DNA from: Tumebacillus lacus
GTDB taxonomy: Bacteria; Bacillota; Bacilli; Tumebacillales; Tumebacillaceae
Assembly: GCF_026410385.1 (NCBI RefSeq)
Contig: NZ_JAPMLT010000001.1
Span: forward strand, 682,001 to 746,000
Direction of reading: 5' to 3'
DNA: 64,000 nt
The translations under genes were made by a program, and so were the position numbers. This document shows positions 1 to 8,920 of this stretch, piece by piece (within the stretch, counting starts at the first letter, position 1; each line of letters starts with the position of its first letter). Under the pieces are notes generated by a model, which made no database searches, was not told the origin of the DNA, and was given only the letters and a program-made list of their open reading frames with translations.

Positions 1-1806
1 CAGCACCGATACGCCGTACTTCACATCTTCAAACTCGCGGAGCAGGTCTTCGAACAGATACGTGCCGAGCTGATGCGCGAGCGGGCGGTACAGATCGCGA
101 GACAGCGGCGCCGTGCGGCGATGTCCGCCCAGCAGCAACGGCGTTTGCAGTTCGACGCGGCGGTGCACCAGCCCCTGATGACCGAGCAGCGACGGACGCG
201 GTCCGATCACGACGCGAGTGGAGAAGTGTTCGATCTCGCGCTCCCGGTCGATGGCCGGATTGGTGACGACCGCAACGCTCTCTTTGAAATAATCGGCCAG
301 ATTGCGACGCTCTTGGCTGAGCACAGCCAACGGTCCGTCAAAGCCAAGAGACCGGATCGGCTCAAGGCCCGTGTTCGCCTGATGATCGACCAGCGTCAGA
401 TCCTCCGACTCCCAGCCCAGCGCTGCCAGCAGTCGTTCGCGATCTTCCGCCGATTCCTGCTTCGCCGTCTCGACGAGCAACTCACCGTCTGCAAACTCCG
501 CGCGCGGTGCCCCGAAGGCAATCGAACGGCGATAGTTGGCAAATTTGAAACGGGTGCTCGCCCGTTGCAACACCTCTCGTTGCAACTCCGGGTAGTTCAG
601 CTCCTTGACTCCTTCCGGCGACAAGAGCAGACCGATCTTTTCACCCGGAGCCATCGGACGAGGTTCGCAAATCATCTCACGCAGCGGCACCACGCCTTGT
701 TCCGACGAAAACCAGATCGACGTCTCCGTCTGCACCCGCCACAGAGGACGCAGGCCGAGCGCGTCGACGCTGAACACGCACTCGTTCCCATAACGGGACA
801 CGATGCCAGCCGGACCTTGTGCAAACGGCCCCCACGCCGAACGGAAGTACATGTACAGATCTTGCAGATCCTTCTGGAAGTGCTTGATCTCGTTGACAAT
901 CGGCGGGAACACCATCTCCATCGCTTCAAAGAACGACAGACCGTACTCGTTGATCAGGCCTTCCACCGCCCGGTTCAAGTCCTGCGAGTCGGACCCGCCG
1001 ACCACCGTCGGAATGCCGAGCATCTCTGCCTCTTCGCGCAGCCGCTTGATCGTGTTTAACTCGCCGTTGTGTCCGAGCAGCGAGAACGGCTGGACTCGCT
1101 CAAACACAGTGGTCGTGTTCGTCGAATAGCGGTTGTGACCGACCGTCACCGACGAGCGCAATTCCGGATTTTGCAATTCGGGGTAGTACCCGCGCAGGCA
1201 CTCCGCCGATCCGCGCACCTTGTACACCACGCTGTAGCGGCTGAGCGAAACGACGTGAATCGGCGTTTCTGCCTCGATCTCGCAGGTCAGATGGTACAGA
1301 CGCGCATCGTAGTCCTTCAGCTCAACCGCCTCAGCGCCCTCTTCCTGCACGCCGAACGCGATCTGCCAAAACAGCGGCTCTTCCTTGGTCCCTTGCGGAC
1401 CGAGCACGCTCGGGTCGACCTCGCCCGCTTGATCGAGCAGGATCGTCAGCCCTTTTGTTGCAAACAAATCGCGCACCGTCTTTTTCCAGTCGGCCACCGT
1501 CGCGCTGTCCGTCTTCGGCACAAACAGATGCGCCACACCAAAATGCTCATCTTCCACAAACGCGCCCGGCAAACCGTTCTTCATCAACCGTTTCATCCAG
1601 ATCTTGCGAGGAATGTCGACCAAGATACCGGTCCCGTCCCCTTCACCATCCACAAAGCCGGCCCGATGATTCATTTGGTCCAGTGCATCGATGATCCGCG
1701 ACACATTTTCGTGTGTCGGCTGACCACTCGTTTCCACAGCGGCGACAATGCCGCATGCATCATGTTCTTCCGGCAATTCTTTGTTCCAATTTCTTTGTTT
1801 TTCCAT
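1..1806 (-). CDS. gltB: Glutamate synthase large subunit, N-terminal part (partial)
   Basis: N-terminal 602 codons of the large (glutamine-hydrolysing) subunit of glutamate synthase, which makes two glutamates from glutamine and 2-oxoglutarate; the rest lies beyond the left edge. The start is the ATG at 1806, eight bases or so after a GGAGG. The protein begins with a short propeptide and then HDACGIV, where Cys is the class II glutamine amidotransferase nucleophile exposed by propeptide removal. RYSTNT, HNGE(L)NT and GSDSQDLN follow, all typical of the GATase domain; the central domain starts near the edge. A promoter is seen just upstream (1852-1881). Family call is secure; FMN and Fe-S regions cannot be seen. 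Confidence 0.95.
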   Translation of the reverse strand, partial: MEKQRNWNKELPEEHDACGIVAAVETSGQPTHENVSRIIDALDQMNHRAGFVDGEGDGTGILVDIPRKIWMKRLMKNGLPGAFVEDEHFGVAHLFVPKTDSATVADWKKTVRDLFATKGLTILLDQAGEVDPSVLGPQGTKEEPLFWQIAFGVQEEGAEAVELKDYDARLYHLTCEIEAETPIHVVSLSRYSVVYKVRGSAECLRGYYPELQNPELRSSVTVGHNRYSTNTTTVFERVQPFSLLGHNGELNTIKRLREEAEMLGIPTVVGGSDSQDLNRAVEGLINEYGLSFFEAMEMVFPPIVNEIKHFQKDLQDLYMYFRSAWGPFAQGPAGIVSRYGNECVFSVDALGLRPLWRVQTETSIWFSSEQGVVPLREMICEPRPMAPGEKIGLLLSPEGVKELNYPELQREVLQRASTRFKFANYRRSIAFGAPRAEFADGELLVETAKQESAEDRERLLAALGWESEDLTLVDHQANTGLEPIRSLGFDGPLAVLSQERRNLADYFKESVAVVTNPAIDREREIEHFSTRVVIGPRPSLLGHQGLVHRRVELQTPLLLGGHRRTAPLSRDLYRPLAHQLGTYLFEDLLREFEDVKYGVSVL

Positions 1807-1851
1807 CTCCCTTGAACACCTCCGATTATTCCGTTTTTCTCGATAATTTAG

Positions 1852-1881
1852 ATTATAAGGTCTCGTGGATATAAATACAAA
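1852..1881 (-). promoter_or_regulatory. Promoter candidate for gltB
   Basis: Reading on the minus strand, TTTGTA (1881-1876), an 18-base spacer and a perfect TATAAT (1857-1852) lie about 45 bases before the gltB ATG. The -35 is weak, so an activator is possible. Confidence 0.5.
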
Positions 1882-2065
1882 GGGAAAATTCTTGATGACA
1901 CAGAATATTCAAAGCCACAATGCGCAGTGAAAGCTATGAAAGCCCTTTCATAAGGTGATCCCACTCGATCAAAAGTCTAAATTGGCTCTTTTTTATCTAG
2001 TCCATATGATACAGGACAAACCATGGACGTTCGAAAATAACGCATACTCCGACTATTTCCTATAA
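1882..2065. other. AT-rich intergenic spacer, no gene seen
   Basis: Part of the 317-base gap between gltB and the next gene. It is AT-richer than its surroundings. I see no open frame with a ribosome binding site and no strong hairpin; it probably carries upstream regulatory DNA for gltB. Confidence 0.4.
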
Positions 2066-2098
2066 TAACAAAAAGAGAGGCTTATAACAGCCTCTCTT
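2066..2098 (-). terminator. Intrinsic terminator after MmgE/PrpD-like gene
   Basis: Perfect 10-base arms AAGAGAGGCT / AGCCTCTCTT around a 6-base loop, followed on the minus strand by a T run. Confidence 0.85.
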
Positions 2099-2123
2099 AT
2101 GTTAAAAATAATATATTTGTTTT

Positions 2124-2918
2124 TTACCGTCGGTAAAACTGCGGGATGCAACAAATATCCTCGATCGCCATCACCGCATCGACGTAATATTCTACGTAAG
2201 GGTCCGACATCCGACCTGACGTATGCTCCCGGAAACGGGCGACCACTTCGTCCGCATTGACTTCCGTCGCCAGAAGGAACTCCCTCATCCCTGGCTTTCC
2301 GGACGTGCGCTCCAGCGCCTGCCACCAGCCCTCCGGCAGATCGCTCCGCATGGCATTTTCCTCGCTCCACTCATCGCGGGCCAGCCCGGCTGCCACCACG
2401 ATGTCCTGCGCGATCAGACCACGGGCGATCCCCGACTCCGGCACCTCCTGATGTTGACGGAACATCATGCCGAGCAACACAGCCCATCCGTCTTCGTCCA
2501 GTTCAAACGCATGAGCGGCACCGACCAATGCACCGAGCCATTCCGCGCCGGCATGGTCCCCCATCCGATACGATGTCTCCAGCCCTGCGATCAAAGCGGC
2601 GACCAGTTCCTTGCCGCCTTTGTTCTGCGCTTCAATCGAGGCCAACACCACGGAGAACATCAACTGCCCCGCCTTCAGCACCGCATTTCCGCAGGCTGCC
2701 AGCGGTGCCGGCACCATCCGCTCCGCTGCGAACAGCATCGCCTGCTCCTCGCCGCCAAACGCCTCCAGATGCTCAGCCAGTCGCCGTGCCTCCTCATCCT
2801 GCCGCCCCGCCCACGCTTGTCCCAGCCAGTCGAGAAACAACAGTTTCGCCTTGATCGTCTCCTCATAGTCCCACGCTGTCCACGGCGCCTGCAACGCCTC
2901 GCTCAACCACTTTTGCAT
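2124..2918 (-). CDS. Short MmgE/PrpD-like protein
   Basis: 264 residues. The first ~75 residues (FLDWLGQAWAGR, then a stretch ending in AACGNAVLKAGQ) resemble the N-terminal helical domain of the MmgE/PrpD family, whose full members (2-methylcitrate dehydratase and relatives) are about 450 residues. This protein is much shorter and the usual HALDFDD-like active-site segment is not seen, so catalytic activity is doubtful. It sits 30 bases downstream of a DUF441 gene on the same strand, so the two are probably co-transcribed, and a terminator follows. The family assignment is by eye and only moderately sure; the biological role is unknown. Confidence 0.6.
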   Translation of the reverse strand: MQKWLSEALQAPWTAWDYEETIKAKLLFLDWLGQAWAGRQDEEARRLAEHLEAFGGEEQAMLFAAERMVPAPLAACGNAVLKAGQLMFSVVLASIEAQNKGGKELVAALIAGLETSYRMGDHAGAEWLGALVGAAHAFELDEDGWAVLLGMMFRQHQEVPESGIARGLIAQDIVVAAGLARDEWSEENAMRSDLPEGWWQALERTSGKPGMREFLLATEVNADEVVARFREHTSGRMSDPYVEYYVDAVMAIEDICCIPQFYRR

Positions 2919-2951
2919 CTTCTGCTGCCTCCTCCATATGCCCCGCTATCC

Positions 2952-3401
2952 TTACCTTTGAAACAGCCCGAGCAGCATCGCCATCATCCCGGCAGCGATC
3001 AGCGGCCCGACCGGCACGCCACGGAACAGCGCGACACCAAGGATCGTGCCGATCATCAGCCCTGTGACCACCAGCGGACTGGCCGACATCAGTTGCACGC
3101 CTCGCCCGCCGAGATAGGACACAAACACCCCGACCGCGATGGCGAGCAACGCCTGCGGCGTGATGAACGTGCGCAAGATCTCATCGGTGCCGATCTTGCC
3201 GCTGGCGATGGGTGCGAGCACCCCGATGGTCAGGATGATCACGCCAAACTGCAACCCATACTGCTCCAGACTCGGAAACCAACGATCCAAATGCAACAGC
3301 CGCATCAGCAGCAACACCGCCACCGCGACCGAAACCGAATGGTTGTTGCCGATCACACCGATCGCCAACAAACCGAGCAACAACAGATTTGTAATGTCCA
3401 A
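2952..3401 (-). CDS. DUF441 (UPF0756, YtwI-like) membrane protein
   Basis: 149 residues, almost entirely hydrophobic, with four or five membrane segments and the Gly-rich features of UPF0756 proteins such as Bacillus YtwI. The start chosen is TTG at 3401, because a GAGGAGAG ribosome binding site lies 9-16 bases upstream and no ATG is better placed. Function of the family is not established; it is an inner-membrane protein. It is first in a likely two-gene unit with the MmgE/PrpD-like gene. Confidence 0.8.
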   Translation of the reverse strand: MDITNLLLLGLLAIGVIGNNHSVSVAVAVLLLMRLLHLDRWFPSLEQYGLQFGVIILTIGVLAPIASGKIGTDEILRTFITPQALLAIAVGVFVSYLGGRGVQLMSASPLVVTGLMIGTILGVALFRGVPVGPLIAAGMMAMLLGLFQR

Positions 3402-3554
3402 AACAGACTTCTCTCCTCATCCTTGCCAAACATTCCATCTGCAACAAAGTGTAGCACAACTTGCCAGCGGCATGAAACATCCTGCCCCTTACGTACGCTC
3501 AGAGCAGGTGCCCTCTGCCCTCTATCGACTCTTTATCCCCTGTGATAGAATGGT

Positions 3555-3582
3555 TTGGTTACAGATTAACGAACGCTATAAC
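3555..3582 (+). promoter_or_regulatory. Weak promoter candidate for MFS gene
   Basis: TTGGTT, a 16-base spacer and TATAAC lie 35 bases before the GTG start of the MFS transporter. Confidence 0.35.
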
Positions 3583-3616
3583 TTCGTACTTCTTTGAGTA
3601 CTTTGGAGGTTTTGCA

Positions 3617-4855
3617 GTGACTCTCATTCATCGTTTGCGCCGCAGCATGGCCGACTATCCGCCGATGCTCTGGTTGCTCGCCGTCGGTTGTTTTCTCAAC
3701 GTCGGCGGTCTGTCGTTCCTTTGGCCGCTCAACTCGATCTACATCCACGAGGAACTGGGCAAACCGCTGACCGTCGCCGGTCTCGTGCTGCTCCTGCACT
3801 CGGCAGGCGCCACGGCGGGCTACCTCGCCGGCGGCTCGCTGTTTGACCGCGTCGGCGCACGCCCCGTTCTGCTGACCGGCCTGCTCACCGCGTCGCTCGT
3901 GATCGCGCTGCCCGGTCTGATCGACTCGTGGCCGCTCTATGTCGCCGTGATGTTCTTGTTCGGACTGTCCGCATCTTTCGTCTTCCCGGCGATCAACGCG
4001 CTCGCTGCCAAGGTCTGGCCGGAAGGAGGACGACGGGCTTTCAACTTCCTCTACGTCGCCAACAACCTCGGCGTCGCGGTCGGCACCGCCATCGGCGGCC
4101 TCGTCGCGCAGGTCTCCTTCGACCTCGCTTTTCTGTCGGCCTCGTTGACCCTGTTCCTCTTTGCCGTCTTTGCCTTCTTCAAGATACGCGACCCTGAGCC
4201 CTCCGTCACGGCTCCTGCCCAACCGGTCGCCGAAGCGCAAGCCGCAGCCCCTGAAACGTCCGCGACCTTTGAGCGTCCGCTGACTCCGGAATTCAAGATC
4301 CCTTGGCTGCCGATCAACGCCCTGTTCATCGGCTTCCTGATCCTCTGGATCGCCTACGTGCAGTGGCAGAGCTCCATCGCCGTGTATATGCAGAGCCAAG
4401 GCACCTCGCTGTCCGCCTACTCGCTGCTCTGGACGATCAACGGCGTCCTGATCTTCTGCGGCCAACCGCTGATCGCCTGGCTCGTCCGGGTCTTTCGGTC
4501 ACCTTCGTCGCAGATGTTCCTTGGCACCGGCCTGTTTCTCATCGCGTTTCTGCTGATCCTCCTGAGCAACAGCTACTCCGTCTTTATCGCCGGGATGATC
4601 GTTCTCACCCTCGGCGAGATGTTGCTCTGGCCGTGTATCCCCGCGGCCGTCTCTCAGCTCTCACCGCCCTCGCGCCTTGGCTTCCTGCAAGGGCTGATCG
4701 GCAGCGGCGGCCCGGTCGGACGGATGCTCGGCCCGCTGATCGGCGGCCTACTCTACGACCACTTCCCCTTCTCCACGTTGGTGCTCTTCATCATCGGCCT
4801 GATGCTGATTCCTCTGATCTGCTTCGCCGTCTACATGCGCACCGCCCGCACATAA
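3617..4855 (+). CDS. MFS transporter (multidrug-exporter type)
   Basis: 412 residues with twelve predicted membrane segments and a long charged/Ala-Pro central loop (about residues 190-220) separating two six-helix halves. The loop between helices 2 and 3 has GGSLFDRVGARPVL, a good match to the MFS A-motif. I prefer GTG at 3617 over the in-frame GTG at 3542, because a GGAGG stands 7 bases upstream of it. Substrate cannot be told; a proton-driven exporter of a small molecule is likely. The gene stands alone, with a terminator directly after the stop. Confidence 0.85.
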   Translation: MTLIHRLRRSMADYPPMLWLLAVGCFLNVGGLSFLWPLNSIYIHEELGKPLTVAGLVLLLHSAGATAGYLAGGSLFDRVGARPVLLTGLLTASLVIALPGLIDSWPLYVAVMFLFGLSASFVFPAINALAAKVWPEGGRRAFNFLYVANNLGVAVGTAIGGLVAQVSFDLAFLSASLTLFLFAVFAFFKIRDPEPSVTAPAQPVAEAQAAAPETSATFERPLTPEFKIPWLPINALFIGFLILWIAYVQWQSSIAVYMQSQGTSLSAYSLLWTINGVLIFCGQPLIAWLVRVFRSPSSQMFLGTGLFLIAFLLILLSNSYSVFIAGMIVLTLGEMLLWPCIPAAVSQLSPPSRLGFLQGLIGSGGPVGRMLGPLIGGLLYDHFPFSTLVLFIIGLMLIPLICFAVYMRTART

Positions 4856-4889
4856 AAAAAGGTGTGTCCTCCGCTCTGGAAGACACACC
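4854..4889. terminator. Bidirectional terminator between MFS gene and tldE
   Basis: GGTGTGTC / GACACACC stem with an A7 run on the left (T run for the minus strand) and a T-rich tail on the right; it separates convergent genes. Confidence 0.8.
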
Positions 4890-4901
4890 CACCTTTCATT
4901 T

Positions 4902-6257
4902 TTACTTACCCGCGATTGACAGCGCAGCGATCTTGATCGACGGCGCACCGCACGCCCCGCGCCCTGGCGCATGGAAGCGCAGATCATTCCCCAGTTCCTC
5001 CACCGATTGCAACAGGTCAAAGAAATTTCCGGATACGGTGATCTGATTGACCGGACGCGCCACTTGGCCGCCTTCGATCAAAAAGCCAAGGCACGACAAC
5101 GAAAAATCGCCCGATACCGGGTTGGTGCCCGCATGGATCCCTTGCAGTTCCACGAGCATCAGACCGCGTTCCGTCCCGGCAATCAGTTCGTCGAGCGACT
5201 TTGTGCCCGGTTGCAGGACAAAGTTATTCGGCGCGATCGAAACGGTCGATTTATACGATCCCTTGACTGCGTTGCCAGTCGAGGACACGCCGGCCTTCTT
5301 CGCCGACTTGCGGTTGTGCAGCATCGTGACCAGTTGCCCCTCCCGGATCACCTCCAGACGCGCGGTCGCCGTGCCCTCCGAGTCAAACGGCACCGAGCCG
5401 GGCCCTCCCGGCAGCAGCGCGTCGTCGACGAGGGTGATGTTTGCGCCCGCCACTTGGTCGCCGACACGTCCTTGTAGCTTCGAGAGTCCTTTTTCTGCCG
5501 CCTCGCCGGAAAACACCTCCGAAAAGGCGTTGAGCAGTTGTGCGGCAACGTTGTTGCGCAAGATCACCGGATACTGGCCTGATTCCACCGGCTGAGCCCC
5601 GAGTTTTGCCACCGATTCCTTGGCAGCCCGCGTCGCGATCCCGGTGAAATCAAGACGGGCGAGATCATCGGTGACAAAGCCGCTGTCCAACGCGCTCGTC
5701 ACCTCTTCGCCGTCTTTTGCCACTGCGGACAATCCCCCGTAGACCAGCGAGCTCTTCACCGTGCAGTCGAGCCCTTGCGTGTTGATGATCGACACTTCCG
5801 CCTCCGAGTTGGTCACCATGCAGTAGTTGATCAGATCGACACGCGGGTCGACAGCCAACGCCGTACGCTCCATCTCCTTCGCCGCCTCGATCAACACGGA
5901 CGGATCCAGCTTTGCCAGTTCCGGCGCGTACAGGTCCAACTCCGGATACTGATCCGAGCCGCCAAACAGCTCCTCTATTTCGCCGCCCTGAAGCAATTCG
6001 GCGTTGGCCCGCGCCTCCGTCAGCAGAAATTCAATCGACGACTCGTCGAGCCGCTCGGTAAACGAATACCCCATCTTGCCGCCGATGCTGCCGCGGAACG
6101 ACAGACCCGCCTTTTCCGCGACCGTATACGAGTCGATCTCTCCTTTAAACACGCGGACCGACGTGCTTTTGTCCGCCTGATAATAGACCTCCATATCCGC
6201 ATATCCCAGTTCCCGACCGCGGGCAAACAGTTCCGTTCGAAATTGTTGCAGATCCAT
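4902..6257 (-). CDS. tldE: TldE/PmbA metalloprotease partner subunit
   Basis: 451 residues of the TldD/PmbA family. In Escherichia coli TldD and TldE form a heterodimer in which TldD carries the zinc site and TldE is the non-catalytic partner; the pair processes modified peptides such as microcin B17 and CcdA. Visible family features are the N-terminal VRVFKGEID and the C-terminal GIHAGTNPVSGDFSLSCLGF segment (seen here as overlapping short blocks). No HExxxH motif is present, as expected for TldE. It starts only 3 bases after the tldD stop, so translation is coupled. No adjacent modified-peptide precursor was found. Confidence 0.92.
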   Translation of the reverse strand: MDLQQFRTELFARGRELGYADMEVYYQADKSTSVRVFKGEIDSYTVAEKAGLSFRGSIGGKMGYSFTERLDESSIEFLLTEARANAELLQGGEIEELFGGSDQYPELDLYAPELAKLDPSVLIEAAKEMERTALAVDPRVDLINYCMVTNSEAEVSIINTQGLDCTVKSSLVYGGLSAVAKDGEEVTSALDSGFVTDDLARLDFTGIATRAAKESVAKLGAQPVESGQYPVILRNNVAAQLLNAFSEVFSGEAAEKGLSKLQGRVGDQVAGANITLVDDALLPGGPGSVPFDSEGTATARLEVIREGQLVTMLHNRKSAKKAGVSSTGNAVKGSYKSTVSIAPNNFVLQPGTKSLDELIAGTERGLMLVELQGIHAGTNPVSGDFSLSCLGFLIEGGQVARPVNQITVSGNFFDLLQSVEELGNDLRFHAPGRGACGAPSIKIAALSIAGK

Positions 6258-6260
6258 GAG

Positions 6261-7652
6261 TTACTGGCCCCCCTTTCGACCGCCGACCGTCAGCTCCGAG
6301 ACACGAATCATCGGTTGGCCGACGTCAGCCGGGATGCTGCCCGAGACCGAGCCGCACATCCCTTGGCCGTAGCCGAGGTTTTGCCCGACCATGTCGATGC
6401 GCTGGAGCACCTCGATGCCCTTGCCGATCAGCGTCGCGCCGCGCACCGGTTTCTCGATCTTGCCGTTGCGCACGATATAGCCTTCACGCACCGCAAAGTT
6501 AAAGTCACCGGTCGCCGTGTTGACCGATCCGCCGCCCAGATACTTCGCGTACAAAGCGTATTCCGTGTTGGCGATGATCTCCTCCGGCGTCGATTGACCC
6601 GCTGCGATGTACGTGTTGGTCATCCGTGAGGTCGGCGCAAATTTATATGACTCCCGGCGGGAGGAACCGGTCGACGCCATGTTCATCTTGCGGCTGCCGA
6701 CCTTGTCGATCAGATAGCCTTTCAAGATCCCGTTTTCGATCAGCACGTTGCGCTGAGTCGGCGCGCCTTCGTCATCGATGTTTTGCGAGCCCCAGCCGTT
6801 CGGGATCGTGCCGTCATCGACAGCCGTCACCAGCGGCGACGCCACCTGTTGCCCCATCTTGCCTGCAAAGACAGACGCCCCTTTGGCGACCGACGTCGCC
6901 TCCAGCCCGTGTCCGCACGCCTCGTGGAAGATGACCCCGCCAAACTCATTGTCCAGAATGACAGGCATCTTCCCGCTCGGGGCAAACTCCGCATCGATCA
7001 TCGTCTTGGCCGTCTCCCCGGCCACGCGCGCATAATGCTCGATGTCGAGGTTGGCAAAGTACTCCAGCCCCGCATGCGCACCCGGCCCGTAAAACCCGGT
7101 CTGCTTCTCCGTCCCGCGCGATGCGATCGCTTCGATCATCATCCGCGAACGCACCCTGCGGTCTTCCACAAACAGTCCGTCCGAGTTGGCGATCAACACG
7201 CGTTGATCGTTTGTCAAAAAGCCGATCTTCGTCTGCGCGATCACCGGATCGACCGCTTTTGCCGCCAGATGAGCGCGGCGCATCCACTCGACCTGCTTCG
7301 CCTTCGCCACATCCTGCGGCAACAGTTTGACCTCGTGTCTGTTGTCGAGGACCGACTTGCGCAAATCGAGCGCGCGACCGGTCGCTTGCCCGCGAATCGC
7401 TTGGGCTGCCGCTCGCGCCACCTTGATCAGATTGTCACGGTCCGCATCGTTTGTATACGCATAAACGGCAAACGTGCCGTCCAAAATCCGAATGCCCACA
7501 CCGAAGTCACGCCCCGATACTCCGTTGTCCACATCGCCGCCGAGCATCTGCAACACCGAACTGGTGCGATCCTCCACAAACACTTCTGCAAAATCGCCGC
7601 CTGTCTCCAGCGCCGCGTTCAGCACGTCTTCCACAACTGCTTGATTGAGCAT
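6261..7652 (-). CDS. tldD: TldD zinc metalloprotease
   Basis: 463 residues. The catalytic motif HEACGH (HExxxH) is present in the middle, followed by GLEATSVAKG, and the C-terminal metal-binding region is kept (RGATLIGKG, MCGSVSG). TldD is the active subunit of the cytoplasmic TldD/TldE heterodimer, which digests unfolded or unmodified peptide segments. I place the start at ATG 7652, 8 bases after a GGGAGG; an in-frame upstream extension has no ribosome binding site and no family similarity. First gene of the tldD-tldE operon. Confidence 0.93.
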   Translation of the reverse strand: MLNQAVVEDVLNAALETGGDFAEVFVEDRTSSVLQMLGGDVDNGVSGRDFGVGIRILDGTFAVYAYTNDADRDNLIKVARAAAQAIRGQATGRALDLRKSVLDNRHEVKLLPQDVAKAKQVEWMRRAHLAAKAVDPVIAQTKIGFLTNDQRVLIANSDGLFVEDRRVRSRMMIEAIASRGTEKQTGFYGPGAHAGLEYFANLDIEHYARVAGETAKTMIDAEFAPSGKMPVILDNEFGGVIFHEACGHGLEATSVAKGASVFAGKMGQQVASPLVTAVDDGTIPNGWGSQNIDDEGAPTQRNVLIENGILKGYLIDKVGSRKMNMASTGSSRRESYKFAPTSRMTNTYIAAGQSTPEEIIANTEYALYAKYLGGGSVNTATGDFNFAVREGYIVRNGKIEKPVRGATLIGKGIEVLQRIDMVGQNLGYGQGMCGSVSGSIPADVGQPMIRVSELTVGGRKGGQ

Positions 7653-7736
7653 CTCTGTACCTCCCTTTTCCCGTTGTACATTCATTCGCTTCCCGAACCA
7701 AAGATTCCTACGTGCTCTTACCATATTCATCCGGGC

Positions 7737-7769
7737 AAAAAAACAACCACCCTCTCTTCCAAGGGTGGT
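7737..7769 (-). terminator. Terminator after polysaccharide deacetylase gene
   Basis: ACCACCCT / AGGGTGGT arms with an 8-base loop and a seven-T run on the minus strand; it abuts the stop codon. Confidence 0.88.
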
Positions 7770-8806
7770 CAAATCGACTTCGGCAGATTCAACAGGTCAG
7801 GCACCGTCACAAATTGATAGCCCTGCCCGCGCAAATCTTCGATGATCTTCGGCAGCGCACTCACCGTGTTGTCGAGCTTGCCGCCTTTGCCGCCGGCCGA
7901 GTGCATCAAAATGATCGAGCCTGGCTTGACGTTGGCGTGAACCTCCGCGACGATCGACGCAGACGGCGTGCCCGCCCAGTCGCGCGTATCGACCGACCAG
8001 TGGATCACCCGATAGCCGAGCCCGTTCATCTGCTGCGTCACCACCGGCGACAACGAGCCAAACGGCGGCCGCACCAACGACGGCTTATAACCGAGTTGCT
8101 CCGTCAACAGGTCGGATGTGCGCCCGACTTCCGCCTGTACTTGAGCCGCGGTGAGCTTCGGCAGGTTGACGTGGCTCCACGTGTGATTGCCGATGGCGTG
8201 TCCTTCGGCTGCAATGCGCTTGACCATCTCAGGATGATGCTCGGCGTTGAGACCGATCAGGAAAAATGTTGCCTTCACATTCTGACGTTTCAGGATGTCC
8301 AAGACCTGACCCGTGTAGATCGCATCCGGCCCGTCGTCAAACGTCAGCGCCACAGAACGCACCTCGGCAGGACCTGCTTTGTACACCGTCTGCGCATCGG
8401 CAGGAGGCATGGTCGGCACCGGCGGCGGCGTCTGCTCAACCGGTGCTGGTGTCGGTTGCGGGGGTTGCGGCTTCGGTTCGGAGGCGGGTTGTTGCGGCCC
8501 GTAGACCGGGTCTGTCTTTCCCGGATCGGCCGGGGCCGGTGCGGGTTCGGTCTTCCCGCTCTCTGCCGGAACCGGTTGCGGGTTTGCAGGAACTGCGGAC
8601 AGAGGTTCTTTCTGACCGTCTCGGTCAGGAGTCGGTCGTTCAGCCGCCAGGGGCTTCGCAGGCGCCGGTTGAGTCGCCTGCACATCCGAAGACGAGGTAT
8701 TGGATTTGTGTTCTCTGGCCATCGAGATGGCAGACGTATCGGAGCAAGCTGTCAAGACTGGCAACAGGACGATCAGTCCGGCCAGCGGAACAGACCATTT
8801 TCTCAT
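7769..8806 (-). CDS. Polysaccharide deacetylase lipoprotein (NodB domain)
   Basis: 345 residues. A signal peptide ends in the lipobox LTAC with Cys21, so the protein is anchored on the outside of the membrane. Residues ~25-130 are a Pro/Ala/Thr-rich spacer. The C-terminal ~200 residues form a NodB carbohydrate esterase 4 domain: TFDDGP (metal Asp pair), HTWSH (metal His pair) and RPPFGS are all present, so the enzyme should be active on N-acetylated wall sugars, most likely peptidoglycan. Start chosen at ATG 8806 with a GGTGGGG site upstream; a GTG four codons earlier is the alternative. Monocistronic, with its own terminator. Confidence 0.92.
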   Translation of the reverse strand: MRKWSVPLAGLIVLLPVLTACSDTSAISMAREHKSNTSSSDVQATQPAPAKPLAAERPTPDRDGQKEPLSAVPANPQPVPAESGKTEPAPAPADPGKTDPVYGPQQPASEPKPQPPQPTPAPVEQTPPPVPTMPPADAQTVYKAGPAEVRSVALTFDDGPDAIYTGQVLDILKRQNVKATFFLIGLNAEHHPEMVKRIAAEGHAIGNHTWSHVNLPKLTAAQVQAEVGRTSDLLTEQLGYKPSLVRPPFGSLSPVVTQQMNGLGYRVIHWSVDTRDWAGTPSASIVAEVHANVKPGSIILMHSAGGKGGKLDNTVSALPKIIEDLRGQGYQFVTVPDLLNLPKSI

Positions 8807-8920
8807 GTGCAACCCCACCCTGTTTTCACGTTCTTTCTACATACTTCGACGGATGAAAGGAGCAAATCGTTTCACGATCCAAAAAAGTTGCATAATTTAC
8901 AAGAAATGGATGAAAGCAAA

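Noticed and set aside
2223-3545. Long plus-strand open frame of 440 codons opposite the MmgE/PrpD and DUF441 genes
   Set aside because: Rich in His, Arg and Gln, no ribosome binding site, exact antisense of two genes with good starts; typical high-GC shadow frame.
3566-4465. 299-codon minus-strand frame opposite the MFS gene
   Set aside because: Charged, repetitive composition (Asp, Glu, Gln, Arg), no ribosome binding site; antisense shadow.
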